From assembly GCA_002690925.1 (NCBI GenBank), contig NZGD01000198.1, forward strand, positions 1-35,165: 35,165 nucleotides of DNA, in the 5' to 3' direction. Position 1 is the first letter of the stretch, and each line of letters opens with the position of its first letter. Shown here piece after piece: positions 17,812 through 26,905 of the stretch. Source of the DNA: Rhodopirellula sp. GTDB lineage: Bacteria; Planctomycetota; Planctomycetia; Pirellulales; Pirellulaceae. Position numbers and translations under genes: made by a program. Below the pieces are notes generated by a model that saw only the letters and a list, made by a program, of their open reading frames with translations, ran no database searches and was not told the origin of the DNA.

Positions 17812-18579
17812 ATGACCGATCAGGGCCCCGATGCCTGCGAATCAGATCAGTTAGCAGATGTACCCGTGGATGATCGTCCTCGGCACATCGCAATCATCAT
17901 GGATGGCAACGGCCGTTGGGCCCAGAACCAGGACTTGCCACGAATCGAGGGCCATCGTCACGGCGTGAAGACGGTTCGCATGATCAGCGAAACGGCCACC
18001 GAGTTGCAAATCGCGGCAATCACGCTTTACTGCCTCTCCAGCGAAAACTGGAAACGGCCTCAAGCGGAACTCGATTTTCTGATGCACCTGCTAGAGCAGT
18101 ACCTGATTGAAGAACGCCGAACGATCATGGATCAGGGACTGCGTTTAAAAGTGATCGGACGCCGTGACAGACTGCCAGAAAATGTTCTGACAGAGATGGA
18201 CCGGACCCTGCAAATGTCAGCCAACAACCCAGGGACTGAACTGGTACTCGCGATTGATTATGGTGGACGCGATGAAATCACAAAAGTAACACGAGATATC
18301 GCAAGCGAGGTTGCAGCAGGAACACTGAGTGTCGACGCTGTCGATGAAAAAACCATCAGCAGCAGACTCTACACCGCCGACCTTCCCGAGGTTGACTTGC
18401 TGATTCGCTCAGGTGGAGACATGCGGGTCAGCAACTTCCTGCTTTGGCAAATAAGCTACTCTGAGATTTGGATCACCGAAAAGTGCTGGCCTGAATTCAG
18501 CCGGCAGGATTTTCTGAATGCGATTCGTGATTTTAATTCGCGGCAGCGACGTTTCGGAGGTCTTCACGTTAATGAGTGA
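17812..18579 (+). CDS. uppS: Undecaprenyl diphosphate synthase (cis-prenyltransferase)
   Basis: 255 aa. It makes the C55 lipid carrier for peptidoglycan and other envelope polymers from farnesyl diphosphate and isopentenyl diphosphate. The motif IAIIMDGNGRWA holds the Mg-binding Asp31; GHRHGVKTVR, LYCLSSENWKRP and SNFLLWQISYSEIW follow in family order, including the second acidic residue in YSEIW. The diphosphate-binding segment reads RSGGDMRVSN, where bacterial enzymes usually have GGE; the Asp is a conservative change. The N-terminus is about 15 residues longer than in E. coli. It lies between purA (3 bp) and cdsA. Confidence 0.96.
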   Translation: MTDQGPDACESDQLADVPVDDRPRHIAIIMDGNGRWAQNQDLPRIEGHRHGVKTVRMISETATELQIAAITLYCLSSENWKRPQAELDFLMHLLEQYLIEERRTIMDQGLRLKVIGRRDRLPENVLTEMDRTLQMSANNPGTELVLAIDYGGRDEITKVTRDIASEVAAGTLSVDAVDEKTISSRLYTADLPEVDLLIRSGGDMRVSNFLLWQISYSEIWITEKCWPEFSRQDFLNAIRDFNSRQRRFGGLHVNE

Positions 18580-18592
18580 TCAAATTTTGATC
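18578..18592. repeat. Small perfect palindrome at the uppS stop
   Basis: GATCAAA-T-TTTGATC, a 7-bp inverted repeat with one central base, overlapping the uppS stop codon. It could be an operator or a weak hairpin; no T-tract follows. Confidence 0.4.
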
Positions 18593-18768
18593 GCCCCCAC
18601 TCAATGTCACCTTCACGGGTGTGAAGCATCACTCGAGCACGGAGTGCGACGCAAATTTCGAATGCGAATCTGCAACAAGTCGCATGGTGCACTGGGGTGA
18701 CAATCAAGTGCACGTCACAACACTCGAATCCAAAACCTTGAAGTTCAAACCAGAAAGGCACGTGTAAC

Positions 18769-19713
18769 TTGTTAATCGATCGTTTGAAAACATCGGCCGT
18801 GCTCATTTCCATCACGGCACTCTTGCTTTACTTGGACGCCACCATGTCGCCAACAGGCGCTGAGGGAATTTGGCTGCTCCCTTTGCTGCTTTTCTTCTCT
18901 TTGGGGACCGCGTGGGATATTTCGGGACTTCTCTCCAACAGTGGTCGCCCGATCCACCGCAGAGCGACGCTTTTAGCGACCGCGATCATTACGCTATCAG
19001 CTTGCCTGCCGATGATGTGGCCGTTATTCGGATCGGAATATCCACCCAACTGTCCCGTTGGCAAACTAGGCTGGATTGTCATTGCTTCTGTGGCATCCGT
19101 GTTCCTATTGCTTCTCGCTGAGATGATGGATTACGGCAAAGGTCCCGCAGGTGCAATCGAACGGACCTGTGGTGGGGTTTTTGTGTCAGTGTATGTCGGG
19201 CTACCTATGGCCTTGCTCGTATCCCTGAGATCGCTCGGGGATGGCAACTGGGGCTTGGCCGCAATTCTGACGATGATCGCAGTGACCAAATCCACCGATG
19301 CGGGAGCTTATTTCAGCGGGAAGACCTTTGGCAAACACAAACTCATCCCCCGACTCAGTCCGGGCAAGACTCGCGAGGGTGCAGCGGGCGGCATTCTAAT
19401 CGCGACGATCGTTGCATTCGTCTGCTTGAAATGGCTTTTTCCGGCAATCGCAACGGGGGCTTCCGGTCCTGTGGAGGTGGCTACCATCCCCGGATTAGAC
19501 CAACCGCTTTGGGGAGCTTTGTGCCTGGGACCAATTTTGGCAATCACCGGAATGATCGGTGATTTAGCGGAATCCCTCGTCAAACGGGACTCAAATGCGA
19601 AGGACAGTGGAAATCTTCTACCGGGACTCGGAGGCATCTGGGACGTCACGGATTCACTGATTGCAGCGGTTATGCCGGCTTTTGTTTGTTTCGTCGCCGG
19701 TGTTGCCGCTTAA
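18769..19713 (+). CDS. cdsA: Phosphatidate cytidylyltransferase
   Basis: 314 aa integral membrane enzyme that makes CDP-diacylglycerol from CTP and phosphatidate, the branch point for phospholipid synthesis. About seven to eight hydrophobic segments are visible. The family blocks are present: KSTDAGAYFSGKTFGKHKLIP, SPGKTREGAAGG and the C-terminal signature GDLAESLVKRDSNAKDSGNL followed by PGLGGIWDVTDSL. The start is TTG (18769), preceded at some distance by AAAGG. The 189 bases between uppS and this gene hold small inverted repeats but no clear terminator, so co-transcription from purA/uppS remains possible. Adjacent uppS-cdsA is common in bacteria. Confidence 0.95.
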   Translation: MLIDRLKTSAVLISITALLLYLDATMSPTGAEGIWLLPLLLFFSLGTAWDISGLLSNSGRPIHRRATLLATAIITLSACLPMMWPLFGSEYPPNCPVGKLGWIVIASVASVFLLLLAEMMDYGKGPAGAIERTCGGVFVSVYVGLPMALLVSLRSLGDGNWGLAAILTMIAVTKSTDAGAYFSGKTFGKHKLIPRLSPGKTREGAAGGILIATIVAFVCLKWLFPAIATGASGPVEVATIPGLDQPLWGALCLGPILAITGMIGDLAESLVKRDSNAKDSGNLLPGLGGIWDVTDSLIAAVMPAFVCFVAGVAA

Positions 19714-19815
19714 TTAAAACGGTCATTTCGCGGTTTCTTGACACCTGATCCTATGATTTGAACGGAAATGTATAGAATACAGTTTGTTGACCCATCGATC
19801 CCTGCAGGCAGCTGA

Positions 19816-20814
19816 ATGACCGAAGCCACGCTTTCGATCACCAATCCTGACGAGATTTTGACCCTGTTCGGGCCTCGCGACCAGCACCTGAGAAAGTTGC
19901 GGCGGTTGTTTGATGTTCGCATCACCCAACGGGATGGCAGAATCCGCATCTCCGGAGAAGGAGAGGAAGACGTCCAGCGGGCAACTCGGACGCTGGAAAA
20001 GCTGCGCCATCTCTCACGTCAAAAGGGCGAACTGAGCCCCGGCGATATCGATGTAGCTGCTTCCGAAGAAGGAGCACTGATTGTCGGCGGCAACGGCCTC
20101 AGTCAATCTGCGGACGAAATCGACATTCAGCATGCTGGCCGCCGCATCAAACCACGTACGGCAGGCCAGGACGAGTACGTCAAAGCGATCCGGTCTCACG
20201 ATCTGACCTTTGCAACTGGCCCAGCAGGATGCGGCAAGACCTATTTGGCGGTCGCAACCGCAGTCGAAGCTTTGCGAGCTGGTAGCGTTCGTAAAATAGT
20301 ACTGGTCCGCCCCGCGGTTGAAGCGGGTGAGAGCCTCGGCTTTCTACCGGGTGATCTCCGGGCAAAGCTGAACCCATACCTTCGCCCTCTCATGGATGCA
20401 CTGGGTGAGATGGTCGACTATGACCAAGCTCGGAATTTGATGGAACAGGACGTAATCGAAGTAATCCCCCTGGCTTACATGCGTGGACGAACATTAAGCG
20501 ACGCTTTCATCATTTTGGACGAAGCACAAAACACAACCATCGCCCAGATGAAGATGTTCCTGACGCGAATGGGTGAGCGGAGCAAGATGGTGGTCAGCGG
20601 CGATGCAACCCAACAAGACCTGCCAAGAGGTGTAACCAGCGGACTACGTGACGCCATCAATCGACTGGGCAAGATCGACGCGATCGGCATCGTCAAACTG
20701 CAGGCCAGTGATATCGTCCGTCACCGTCTGGTTCAAAAGATCGTCGAGGCTTACGACGACCACGGGGAACGACAACAAAATCCTGCACATGGGGACCAAA
20801 ACGAACGACGATAA
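19816..20814 (+). CDS. phoH: PhoH family ATPase (PhoL/YbeZ type) with N-terminal KH-like domain
   Basis: 332 aa cytoplasmic ATPase linked to RNA and ribosome metabolism. Residues 1-80 look like the KH-like RNA-binding domain of this family (LFGPRDQHLRKLRRLFDVRI). The PhoH ATPase domain follows with RTAGQDEYVKAI, Walker A G135-P-A-G-C-G-K-T142 and Walker B ILDEAQ (acidic residues near 235-236), plus SGDATQQDLP as the sensor segment. It is followed by the 7TM-HD gene, ybeY and a CBS/CorC gene, an arrangement widely conserved in bacteria, where YbeZ works with the YbeY RNase. ATG 19816 fits the family start. Confidence 0.95.
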   Translation: MTEATLSITNPDEILTLFGPRDQHLRKLRRLFDVRITQRDGRIRISGEGEEDVQRATRTLEKLRHLSRQKGELSPGDIDVAASEEGALIVGGNGLSQSADEIDIQHAGRRIKPRTAGQDEYVKAIRSHDLTFATGPAGCGKTYLAVATAVEALRAGSVRKIVLVRPAVEAGESLGFLPGDLRAKLNPYLRPLMDALGEMVDYDQARNLMEQDVIEVIPLAYMRGRTLSDAFIILDEAQNTTIAQMKMFLTRMGERSKMVVSGDATQQDLPRGVTSGLRDAINRLGKIDAIGIVKLQASDIVRHRLVQKIVEAYDDHGERQQNPAHGDQNERR

Positions 20815-20906
20815 TCTCGACCTGATCGGCCGCGGCAAGACATGCCTGCGACCAGGAAAAGCTGGTGACATCCATACCGAGATGAACGATTGTTTGATTC
20901 AAAACC

Positions 20907-23267
20907 ATGAGCGGTGCAAACAAGACACGAACGCGTCAGGAACGTATCAACTCGCTTGGCATTCAAAAGCCGCGGTGGGCTCAGTGGTGGCAGAACGGTA
21001 ACAAAGCCGACTTTTCCATTCGTGTTGCAATGGCATTTATTTCCGCCATTGCACTGCTAGTGATCTGCGAGGCTTGGCAACCACCGTTCGCCTTCAGGAA
21101 GGATCAGGTTCCAGCTCGTGAATTGATCACCCGAGTCGACATGCAGGTGCCCAATGAAGCAAAGACGAATGCGGCCCGCGATCAGGAAAGCAAAAGCTTT
21201 GTCACCTATTACCAGAACAACACGCAACCCATCGACAACTTGATTGCCTCTTTGAAAGACGATCTTTTTCTCGTTCTACCTGTTCCCTCCTTTGATGAAC
21301 TCAAGGGTGAGGAGCTCACTGCTTTTTCAAACTTTTTCATTGGTGACGAGACCGAGACAGAAGACACTCCTGCGAGACGATTCGGAATCATGAAGTCTAT
21401 CTTTGCAGATGACTCTGAACTGAAAACGCTCAGCGAAGCGGTCGAGAGTGCGACTCGGGAAAATTATCGATACGGACTTATTGAAACGCTGTCCCACCGT
21501 GATGACCAAGGCAGCAAAGAACGCATCCGCGTGTCCCAAAGCGGCAATCCAGAACGCGTAGAATTTGTCGAAATGGACCAATGTCGCACTGCGGTTGCTG
21601 CGAACGGGATCGCCACACGGCTGAAAGAACAATTCCGGCAGAAGTACCCATCCGAAGGCAATCAGCAAGTGGCCTCGATGGTCAGCGACTGGATTCGTCA
21701 GCGACTGGCTGACCACCAAACACTCACCTACATGACCGAACGGAATGAAATCGATCGGGCCGCGGCCCGCGATTCCGTTGAAGTCTCGATGGATGTTTTA
21801 TCCAGCGGCAAGTCCGTCCTGGCAGCCGCGGGCACGCCACTCACGGAATCAGAACTGACACTGCTCCGCAAAGAGTGGGAAATCATGTCAGACAACATGT
21901 ACTTGAGTGACATGGTGGTCCGTTTTCTTTCCTATGCTGGCATGTTGACCGCTCTTTATCTGCTTTGCGGCAGCTACATATTCTTCGTCGACGACCGCGA
22001 ACTTCTTCAGGATCGCTGGAAACTCGGCAAGCTGCTGGTACTCATGGTCGCTGCCATTGCGTTGGGATACTTCGCGGCACGCGATGAATGGCGGGGTGAG
22101 TTGATTCCTTTGGTGCTGGCATCAATTATCGCAGCGGTTGTCTACGGACGAGAATTGGCACTGCTACTGATGGCCGCGGCAAGCCTCAGCCTTTCTTTAT
22201 TCCTGGGAGATGGGCTCCCGGAATTGGTGATGCTGGCGGCGGCCTGCACCAGCTGCACACTTCTACTGGGACGAATTCGCAGTCGCACCCACCTGCTTTA
22301 CGTAGGTGCCAGTTCGGCAGTCATCACGATGCTCACCGTCATTGGGGTGGGAATTGTGGCCAGCCAAACACTTACACCTCCGGGCCCCGACGAAGTCTCT
22401 GATCTCGTATTCAAAGGCCCGGAATTCGCAACGGTGCTGGACAGTTTGTTCAGAAATGCGAGCTGGGCAGGCTTTTGCATTCTGGTTTCAGCCACGGCGA
22501 TGACTGGGTTGCTGCCGCTTGTCGAAAAGAGCTTCGGAGTGCAAACGGACCTCAGCCTGCTTGAATTGGGCGATGCGAGTCATCCACTTCTTCGCCGACT
22601 CGCACAGCGAGCTCCGGGCACCTACAACCATTCGATCAATGTTGCCTCCATTGCCGAAGCTGCTGCAGATGAAATCGGAGCCAACGGACTTTTAGTTCGA
22701 GTCGGTGCATATTTTCATGACATCGGTAAGATGTTCAAACCCGAGTACTTCATCGAAAATCAAATGTCGGGTGAAAATCAACACGATTCACTTCAGCCTG
22801 CCATGAGCACGCTGGTGATCATTGCTCATGTCAAGGATGGAGCTGACTTGGCGAGGAATCACCATCTCCCCCAACCGATCATCGATTTCATACTCCAGCA
22901 TCACGGCACCACCTTGGTTGAGTACTTTTATCGCGAGGCTGCCAAACGCAGTGAAGAAGACCCCAACGCGGAAACAGTAAGCGATAAAGACTTCAGGTAC
23001 CCAGGCCCCAAACCACAAACGCTCGAAGCAGCAGTGATGATGCTTGCCGATGCTGTTGAGAGTGCGAGCCGTACGCTTGTGGACCCGACCCCCTCAAGAA
23101 TTCAGGGACTCGTTGATTCTATCGCCCAGAAAAAAATGAGCGATGGCCAATTCGATGAGTGTGGACTCACCTTTCAACAACTCCACAAAATACGCAGCAG
23201 CCTTGTTAAATCACTCACTGCCATCTATCACGCACGTGTCAAATACCCAGGACAACAATCGGCGTAA
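20907..23267 (+). CDS. 7TM-HD family phosphohydrolase (PgpH-like)
   Basis: 786 aa membrane protein. One N-terminal helix (about residues 37-55), a large extracytoplasmic domain (about 60-325), a cluster of about seven helices (about 330-545) and a cytoplasmic HD domain (about 555-745). The HD metal ligands are visible: H in GTYNHSINVASIAEA, H604-D605 in YFHDIGKM, H in IIAHVKDG, H in ILQHHGT, and D in MLADAVESASRT. Homologues in Firmicutes (PgpH) hydrolyse cyclic di-AMP; whether this phylum uses that messenger is not shown here. It sits between phoH and ybeY in the usual order. The stop overlaps the open region before ybeY, suggesting coupled expression. Confidence 0.93.
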   Translation: MSGANKTRTRQERINSLGIQKPRWAQWWQNGNKADFSIRVAMAFISAIALLVICEAWQPPFAFRKDQVPARELITRVDMQVPNEAKTNAARDQESKSFVTYYQNNTQPIDNLIASLKDDLFLVLPVPSFDELKGEELTAFSNFFIGDETETEDTPARRFGIMKSIFADDSELKTLSEAVESATRENYRYGLIETLSHRDDQGSKERIRVSQSGNPERVEFVEMDQCRTAVAANGIATRLKEQFRQKYPSEGNQQVASMVSDWIRQRLADHQTLTYMTERNEIDRAAARDSVEVSMDVLSSGKSVLAAAGTPLTESELTLLRKEWEIMSDNMYLSDMVVRFLSYAGMLTALYLLCGSYIFFVDDRELLQDRWKLGKLLVLMVAAIALGYFAARDEWRGELIPLVLASIIAAVVYGRELALLLMAAASLSLSLFLGDGLPELVMLAAACTSCTLLLGRIRSRTHLLYVGASSAVITMLTVIGVGIVASQTLTPPGPDEVSDLVFKGPEFATVLDSLFRNASWAGFCILVSATAMTGLLPLVEKSFGVQTDLSLLELGDASHPLLRRLAQRAPGTYNHSINVASIAEAAADEIGANGLLVRVGAYFHDIGKMFKPEYFIENQMSGENQHDSLQPAMSTLVIIAHVKDGADLARNHHLPQPIIDFILQHHGTTLVEYFYREAAKRSEEDPNAETVSDKDFRYPGPKPQTLEAAVMMLADAVESASRTLVDPTPSRIQGLVDSIAQKKMSDGQFDECGLTFQQLHKIRSSLVKSLTAIYHARVKYPGQQSA

Positions 23268-23283
23268 AGCCGACGAAACGAAC

Positions 23284-23838
23284 TTGCTGAATATCGAAAT
23301 CATCGTGGACGAAGACGTGAACTACGTCGCCAATGAGCAAAGACTGCGTGAGGCATGCACAGCTGCACTCTCGCTGCGGCATTTTGATCAGGGAGAAATT
23401 GGAATTCGAGTAACGACGGACTTGGCGATTCATCAAATCAATCGTGATCATCTGGGGCACGACTATCCGACCGATGTGATCAGTTTTTCCTACGCAGCAA
23501 CTCCACCTCGTATCGAGGGGGAGTTAGTCGTCAGCGTGGACACCGCCACCGAACGTGCCAATGATCTAGGCTGGTCGCTCGAACACGAATTGTTGCTTTA
23601 CGTCATACACGGAACACTGCACATTACAGGAATGGACGACCATAAACCTGAGGATCGTCTTGCCATGCGTGGGGCGGAACGGCAGGTGATGCTGCAACTC
23701 GGTATTCACAACATTGATCAATATGCAGCGGATGGCGAGACTTCTCCTGACGTCGCTTCTTTGTCGACACCATCCAAGCTGTCGCCAGACGGCACCTCGC
23801 AGCTGGATGTCCAACATCTGCCGGAGGACTTGTCGTGA
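23284..23838 (+). CDS. ybeY: Endoribonuclease YbeY, rRNA maturation
   Basis: 184 aa from TTG at 23284. This zinc-dependent RNase works in 16S rRNA 3'-end maturation and ribosome quality control. The core motif is H109-G-T-L-H113-ITGMDD-H120. The third His is one residue later than in the usual HxxxHxxxxxH, and Asp119 stands in the usual place, so the third metal ligand may be Asp. NRDHLGHDYPTDVISFSY is also conserved. The start is uncertain: the frame is open back to 23143 inside the HD gene, and GTG at 23236 is possible, but TTG 23284 matches the family N-terminus (NIEIIVDEDVNY) and lies 16 bases after the HD stop. The last 35-40 residues are a Ser/Pro/Asp-rich tail not in typical YbeY. Its stop overlaps the next start (GTGA). 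Confidence 0.9.
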   Translation: MLNIEIIVDEDVNYVANEQRLREACTAALSLRHFDQGEIGIRVTTDLAIHQINRDHLGHDYPTDVISFSYAATPPRIEGELVVSVDTATERANDLGWSLEHELLLYVIHGTLHITGMDDHKPEDRLAMRGAERQVMLQLGIHNIDQYAADGETSPDVASLSTPSKLSPDGTSQLDVQHLPEDLS

Positions 23839-25124
23839 ACGACACGTGGGTCTGGGCTTCGTTTTCTCTGATTGGCTTCGCACTGAGCAGTGTGGGTGGC
23901 TTGGGTGGCGAGTTGCTCGACAGTTTTGCTGGTCGCCAGCTGGAAGCTTACTGCCGGTTGAAGAAGAATCGTGATCGCTTCGGCGCCGTTCTCGACAATC
24001 AAGATGCAGCGATCCGCGGTAGCGAGTACCTGCGGATGATTGGGACCGTTTTGTTCCTGATTGCGGGCACAGCCGCCATCTTTGTTGACGAAACTCAACC
24101 AACACCGCTTCGCCTTGTGTATTGGGGCCTAACAGCTGGCGTCCTGATGATGATGGTTCACGTGTGGCTACCGGCGGCAGTGACACGCTTTGCCTCGACA
24201 CAGGTGCTCTACCACACCTGGCCTTTCTGGCGAAGCCTTTCCATCTTGATGAGTCCTCTTTCCGCACCTGGCGAAGTGGTCGAACTGGTCACACGCAGAC
24301 TGACTGGCACTGCAGAACACGAAGATGAAGAAGAAGAACTGCTAGAGGATGAAATCCGCACCATTGTCACCGCAGGAACACGCGAGGGCTTCTTTGGACC
24401 AGGTGTAAGAGAAATGATTCAGGGGGTGATGACGCTGCACGAAGATACGGTTGGCCATATCATGACTCCGCGTAGTGATGTCGATGCCATTGATGTCACG
24501 ACCGACTGGAACCAGACGCTGGACAAGGTTGTTGACGCTGGCCGAACACGTTTCCCGGTATACGAGGGAACCCTCGATCATGTCGTTGGAATTCTGTACG
24601 TCAAAGATTTGCTGCCCTACCTATCAAGCCAAACCATTCCAGACCAATCACTACGTGAAATCTGCCGACGTGCTTGGACCGTGCCGATTGACCGTTCCGT
24701 CGAGATCATTCTCAGAGAATTCCTGCACAGCCGAAGCCACATGGCGATCGTGATTGATGAATTCCAACAAACAGCAGGAGTCGTAACCATCGAGGATGTG
24801 CTTGAGGAAATTGTTGGTGAGATTGTTGATGAGTCTGATGAAGAGGAAGAGTTTGGAATTGAGGTCATTGACTTGGACACTGTCGAAGTTGATGGGCGAG
24901 TGATGATGGATGACCTCAACGAAATGACCGATTGGGAGCTTCCGGAGAGTGATGATTACGAGACGGTTGCCGGCTACGTGCTATTTCACGTTGGCGATAT
25001 TCCCCAGGCGGGAGAACGACTCGTTATCGAAAATACGGAAATTGAAATTCTGAAAGCCAGCGTCCGAAAAATTGACTCAATGCGAATCCATCGGATTGAC
25101 GAGCAGGATCAAAAAGCGGGCTGA
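23835..25124 (+). CDS. Hemolysin C/CorC-like CBS protein with membrane domain
   Basis: 429 aa starting at GTG in a 4-base overlap with the ybeY stop, so translation is coupled. The N-terminal 140 residues resemble a CNNM/DUF21 membrane domain with about three helices. An acidic linker (HEDEEEELLEDE) follows, then a CBS pair (about 195-315, with HIMTPRSDVDAID and RFPVYEGTLDHVVGILYVKDL) and a C-terminal CorC/HlyC domain (about 340-425). Such proteins are associated with Mg2+/Co2+ homeostasis. The neighbour order phoH-HD-ybeY-corC is conserved, and links between Mg2+ level and ribosome maturation are plausible but not shown by the sequence. Confidence 0.92.
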   Translation: MNDTWVWASFSLIGFALSSVGGLGGELLDSFAGRQLEAYCRLKKNRDRFGAVLDNQDAAIRGSEYLRMIGTVLFLIAGTAAIFVDETQPTPLRLVYWGLTAGVLMMMVHVWLPAAVTRFASTQVLYHTWPFWRSLSILMSPLSAPGEVVELVTRRLTGTAEHEDEEEELLEDEIRTIVTAGTREGFFGPGVREMIQGVMTLHEDTVGHIMTPRSDVDAIDVTTDWNQTLDKVVDAGRTRFPVYEGTLDHVVGILYVKDLLPYLSSQTIPDQSLREICRRAWTVPIDRSVEIILREFLHSRSHMAIVIDEFQQTAGVVTIEDVLEEIVGEIVDESDEEEEFGIEVIDLDTVEVDGRVMMDDLNEMTDWELPESDDYETVAGYVLFHVGDIPQAGERLVIENTEIEILKASVRKIDSMRIHRIDEQDQKAG

Positions 25125-25190
25125 CCGCGTTCTTCGCCGGCACGCATACACGGGCGAGTTCTGCAAGGGTACGCTGGGACGCAAATCGAT

Positions 25191-25252
25191 GCTGATTCGG
25201 ACAATTAACCCCGTGAATCAGCGACAATGCGTGGGTACGTCTGATTGTCCGA
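25191..25252 (+). promoter_or_regulatory. Overlapping stems in the citrate synthase leader (possible pseudoknot or attenuator)
   Basis: Three pairings compete or interlock. GCTGATTC (25191-25198) pairs with GAATCAGC (25215-25222). TCGGACAAT (25197-25205) pairs with ATTGTCCGA (25244-25252). AATCAG (25216-25221) can also pair with CTGATT (25241-25246). The first two share two bases and can form an H-type pseudoknot if trimmed slightly. The element lies about 130 bases before the citrate synthase ATG. No T-tract follows, so control of translation or RNA stability is likelier than a terminator. Confidence 0.4.
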
Positions 25253-25382
25253 AGGTTTACACACCGCTAAACTGCAGGTGGCGTGACGAATCTTCTATCC
25301 ACGCCTGAGCAACCGTTTGCCCTACCGGTCAAATGTGGGGAAAACGTTGCCGAGAAAGCCTGATTTTCCTCTGGAATTGCCG

Positions 25383-26699
25383 ATGAGCCCGACAGCAAAC
25401 CTTGAAGTTCGAGAAGCCGATACAGTCAAAGTGGCCTATGAGGGTCAGGAGTTCGAACTACCGGTCGTTGAGGGCTCGGAGGGTGAGCGAGCGATCGATA
25501 TCAGCCGACTTCGTGGGCAAACCGGGCTGATCACGCTGGATGAAGGCTTCGTGAACACCGGCAGCACACGAAGTGCGATCACCTTCCTGAACGGCGAAAA
25601 AGGAATCCTTCGATACCGCGGCTACCCAATTGAACAACTGGCAGCGAAGTCCGACTTCATCGAAACAGCGTATCTGCTGATCAACGGTGAACTCCCCAAC
25701 GCCAAGCAAGCCGAGGATTTCCGCGTCGGAATCCGCGAACACACCATGATCCACGAGGACATGCGTTCGTTCTACAATGGGTTTCCTCGAGATGCCCACC
25801 CGATGGCCATTCTCAGCAGCGTGGTTGGTGCTCTTTCCACGTTCTACCAAGACGCAATGGATGTCCATGACAAGGCCCAAGTTGAGATATCCGTCTACCG
25901 GCTGCTTGCCAAGCTTCCCACGATCGCAGCCTACAGCTACAAGAAGTCGATGGGACAGCCATTCATTTACCCGAATAATGAGCTGAGCTACTGCGAAAAC
26001 TTCCTGCACATGATGTTTGCCACCCCTGCACACGAGTATCTGGTCGATCCAGACTTTGCTGAGGCTCTCAACCTGCTGCTGATCGTGCATGCGGATCACG
26101 AACAGAATTGCAGCACCTCAACTGTCAGGATGGTAGGCAGCAGCAACGCGAACCTGTTCGCGTCAATCTCAGCTGGCATCGGGGCCCTATGGGGACCACT
26201 GCACGGTGGTGCCAACGAAGCCTGCGTGAATATGCTTGATAGAATCGCGAAAGATGGCGGCAATGTTCAGAAATACGTGGACATGGCAAAAGACAAAGAG
26301 AATGGATTCCGCCTGATGGGCTTCGGACATCGCGTCTACAAGAACTTCGATCCCCGAGCCAAAATCATTCGGGCCAGCTGCGACAAACTGTTGGCCAAGC
26401 TCGATCTTGACGATCCACTTTTCGAAGTGGCTCAAAAACTTGAGGAAGTTGCGTTGAAAGACGAGTACTTCATCGAGCGTAAACTTTACCCCAACGTCGA
26501 CTTCTACTCGGGCGTCATCTATCGTGCTCTCGGAATTCCAATCCAGATGTTCACGGTACTCTTCGCCATTGGACGTCTGCCCGGCTGGATTGCTCACTGG
26601 AGCGAAATGCACAGCAATCCCGCCACGCGGATCAATCGCCCACGGCAGGTCTACACTGGTAGCACCGAACGCGATTTCATTCCTATCGAAAAGCGATAA
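25383..26699 (+). CDS. gltA: Citrate synthase
   Basis: 438 aa. It condenses oxaloacetate and acetyl-CoA as the entry step of the citric acid cycle. The active-site residues match E. coli GltA (His264, His305, Asp362): GPLHGGANEA, GFGHRVYKNFDPRA and YPNVDFYSG. The substrate-binding HADHEQNCSTSTVR block is intact, and the N-terminal beta-rich part is of the long hexameric (type II) form. ATG at 25383 is preferred: the extension to 25317 is not family-like. TGGA about 10 bases before the ATG is a weak ribosome-binding site. The leader from the CorC gene (258 bases) carries the structured element at 25191-25252. Confidence 0.97.
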   Translation: MSPTANLEVREADTVKVAYEGQEFELPVVEGSEGERAIDISRLRGQTGLITLDEGFVNTGSTRSAITFLNGEKGILRYRGYPIEQLAAKSDFIETAYLLINGELPNAKQAEDFRVGIREHTMIHEDMRSFYNGFPRDAHPMAILSSVVGALSTFYQDAMDVHDKAQVEISVYRLLAKLPTIAAYSYKKSMGQPFIYPNNELSYCENFLHMMFATPAHEYLVDPDFAEALNLLLIVHADHEQNCSTSTVRMVGSSNANLFASISAGIGALWGPLHGGANEACVNMLDRIAKDGGNVQKYVDMAKDKENGFRLMGFGHRVYKNFDPRAKIIRASCDKLLAKLDLDDPLFEVAQKLEEVALKDEYFIERKLYPNVDFYSGVIYRALGIPIQMFTVLFAIGRLPGWIAHWSEMHSNPATRINRPRQVYTGSTERDFIPIEKR

Positions 26700-26735
26700 A
26701 ACAAGTCGCTGGCCGGCATGGGGGTCCTTGCGTCT

Positions 26736-26757
26736 GCCTCGCATTTTGCGAGGCTTT
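26736..26757 (+). terminator. Likely terminator of citrate synthase
   Basis: GCCTCGCA and TGCGAGGC form an 8-bp stem with a TTT loop, followed by TTT, 36 bases after the stop. The T-tract is short, so strength is uncertain. Confidence 0.6.
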
Positions 26758-26905
26758 GCCAAACTGGAAGGCATCGCATCCCCGCGGATGTGGATTCATT
26801 TGGGATCTCACTTGGTTCAGCTACCAAAGACACAACGAGATAACTGCGCTCGGTTTCGCCTTTTGATTCTTAGAGAAGGTTGCAGTTTTCAGAAAAGGTG
26901 GTGGT

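Noticed and set aside
19738..19781. TTGACA (19738-19743) and TATAGAAT (19771-19778) before phoH, with inverted repeat TGTAT-AGA-ATACA
   Set aside because: The spacing of 27 bases is not that of a sigma70 promoter; no second box at 16-18 bases was found.
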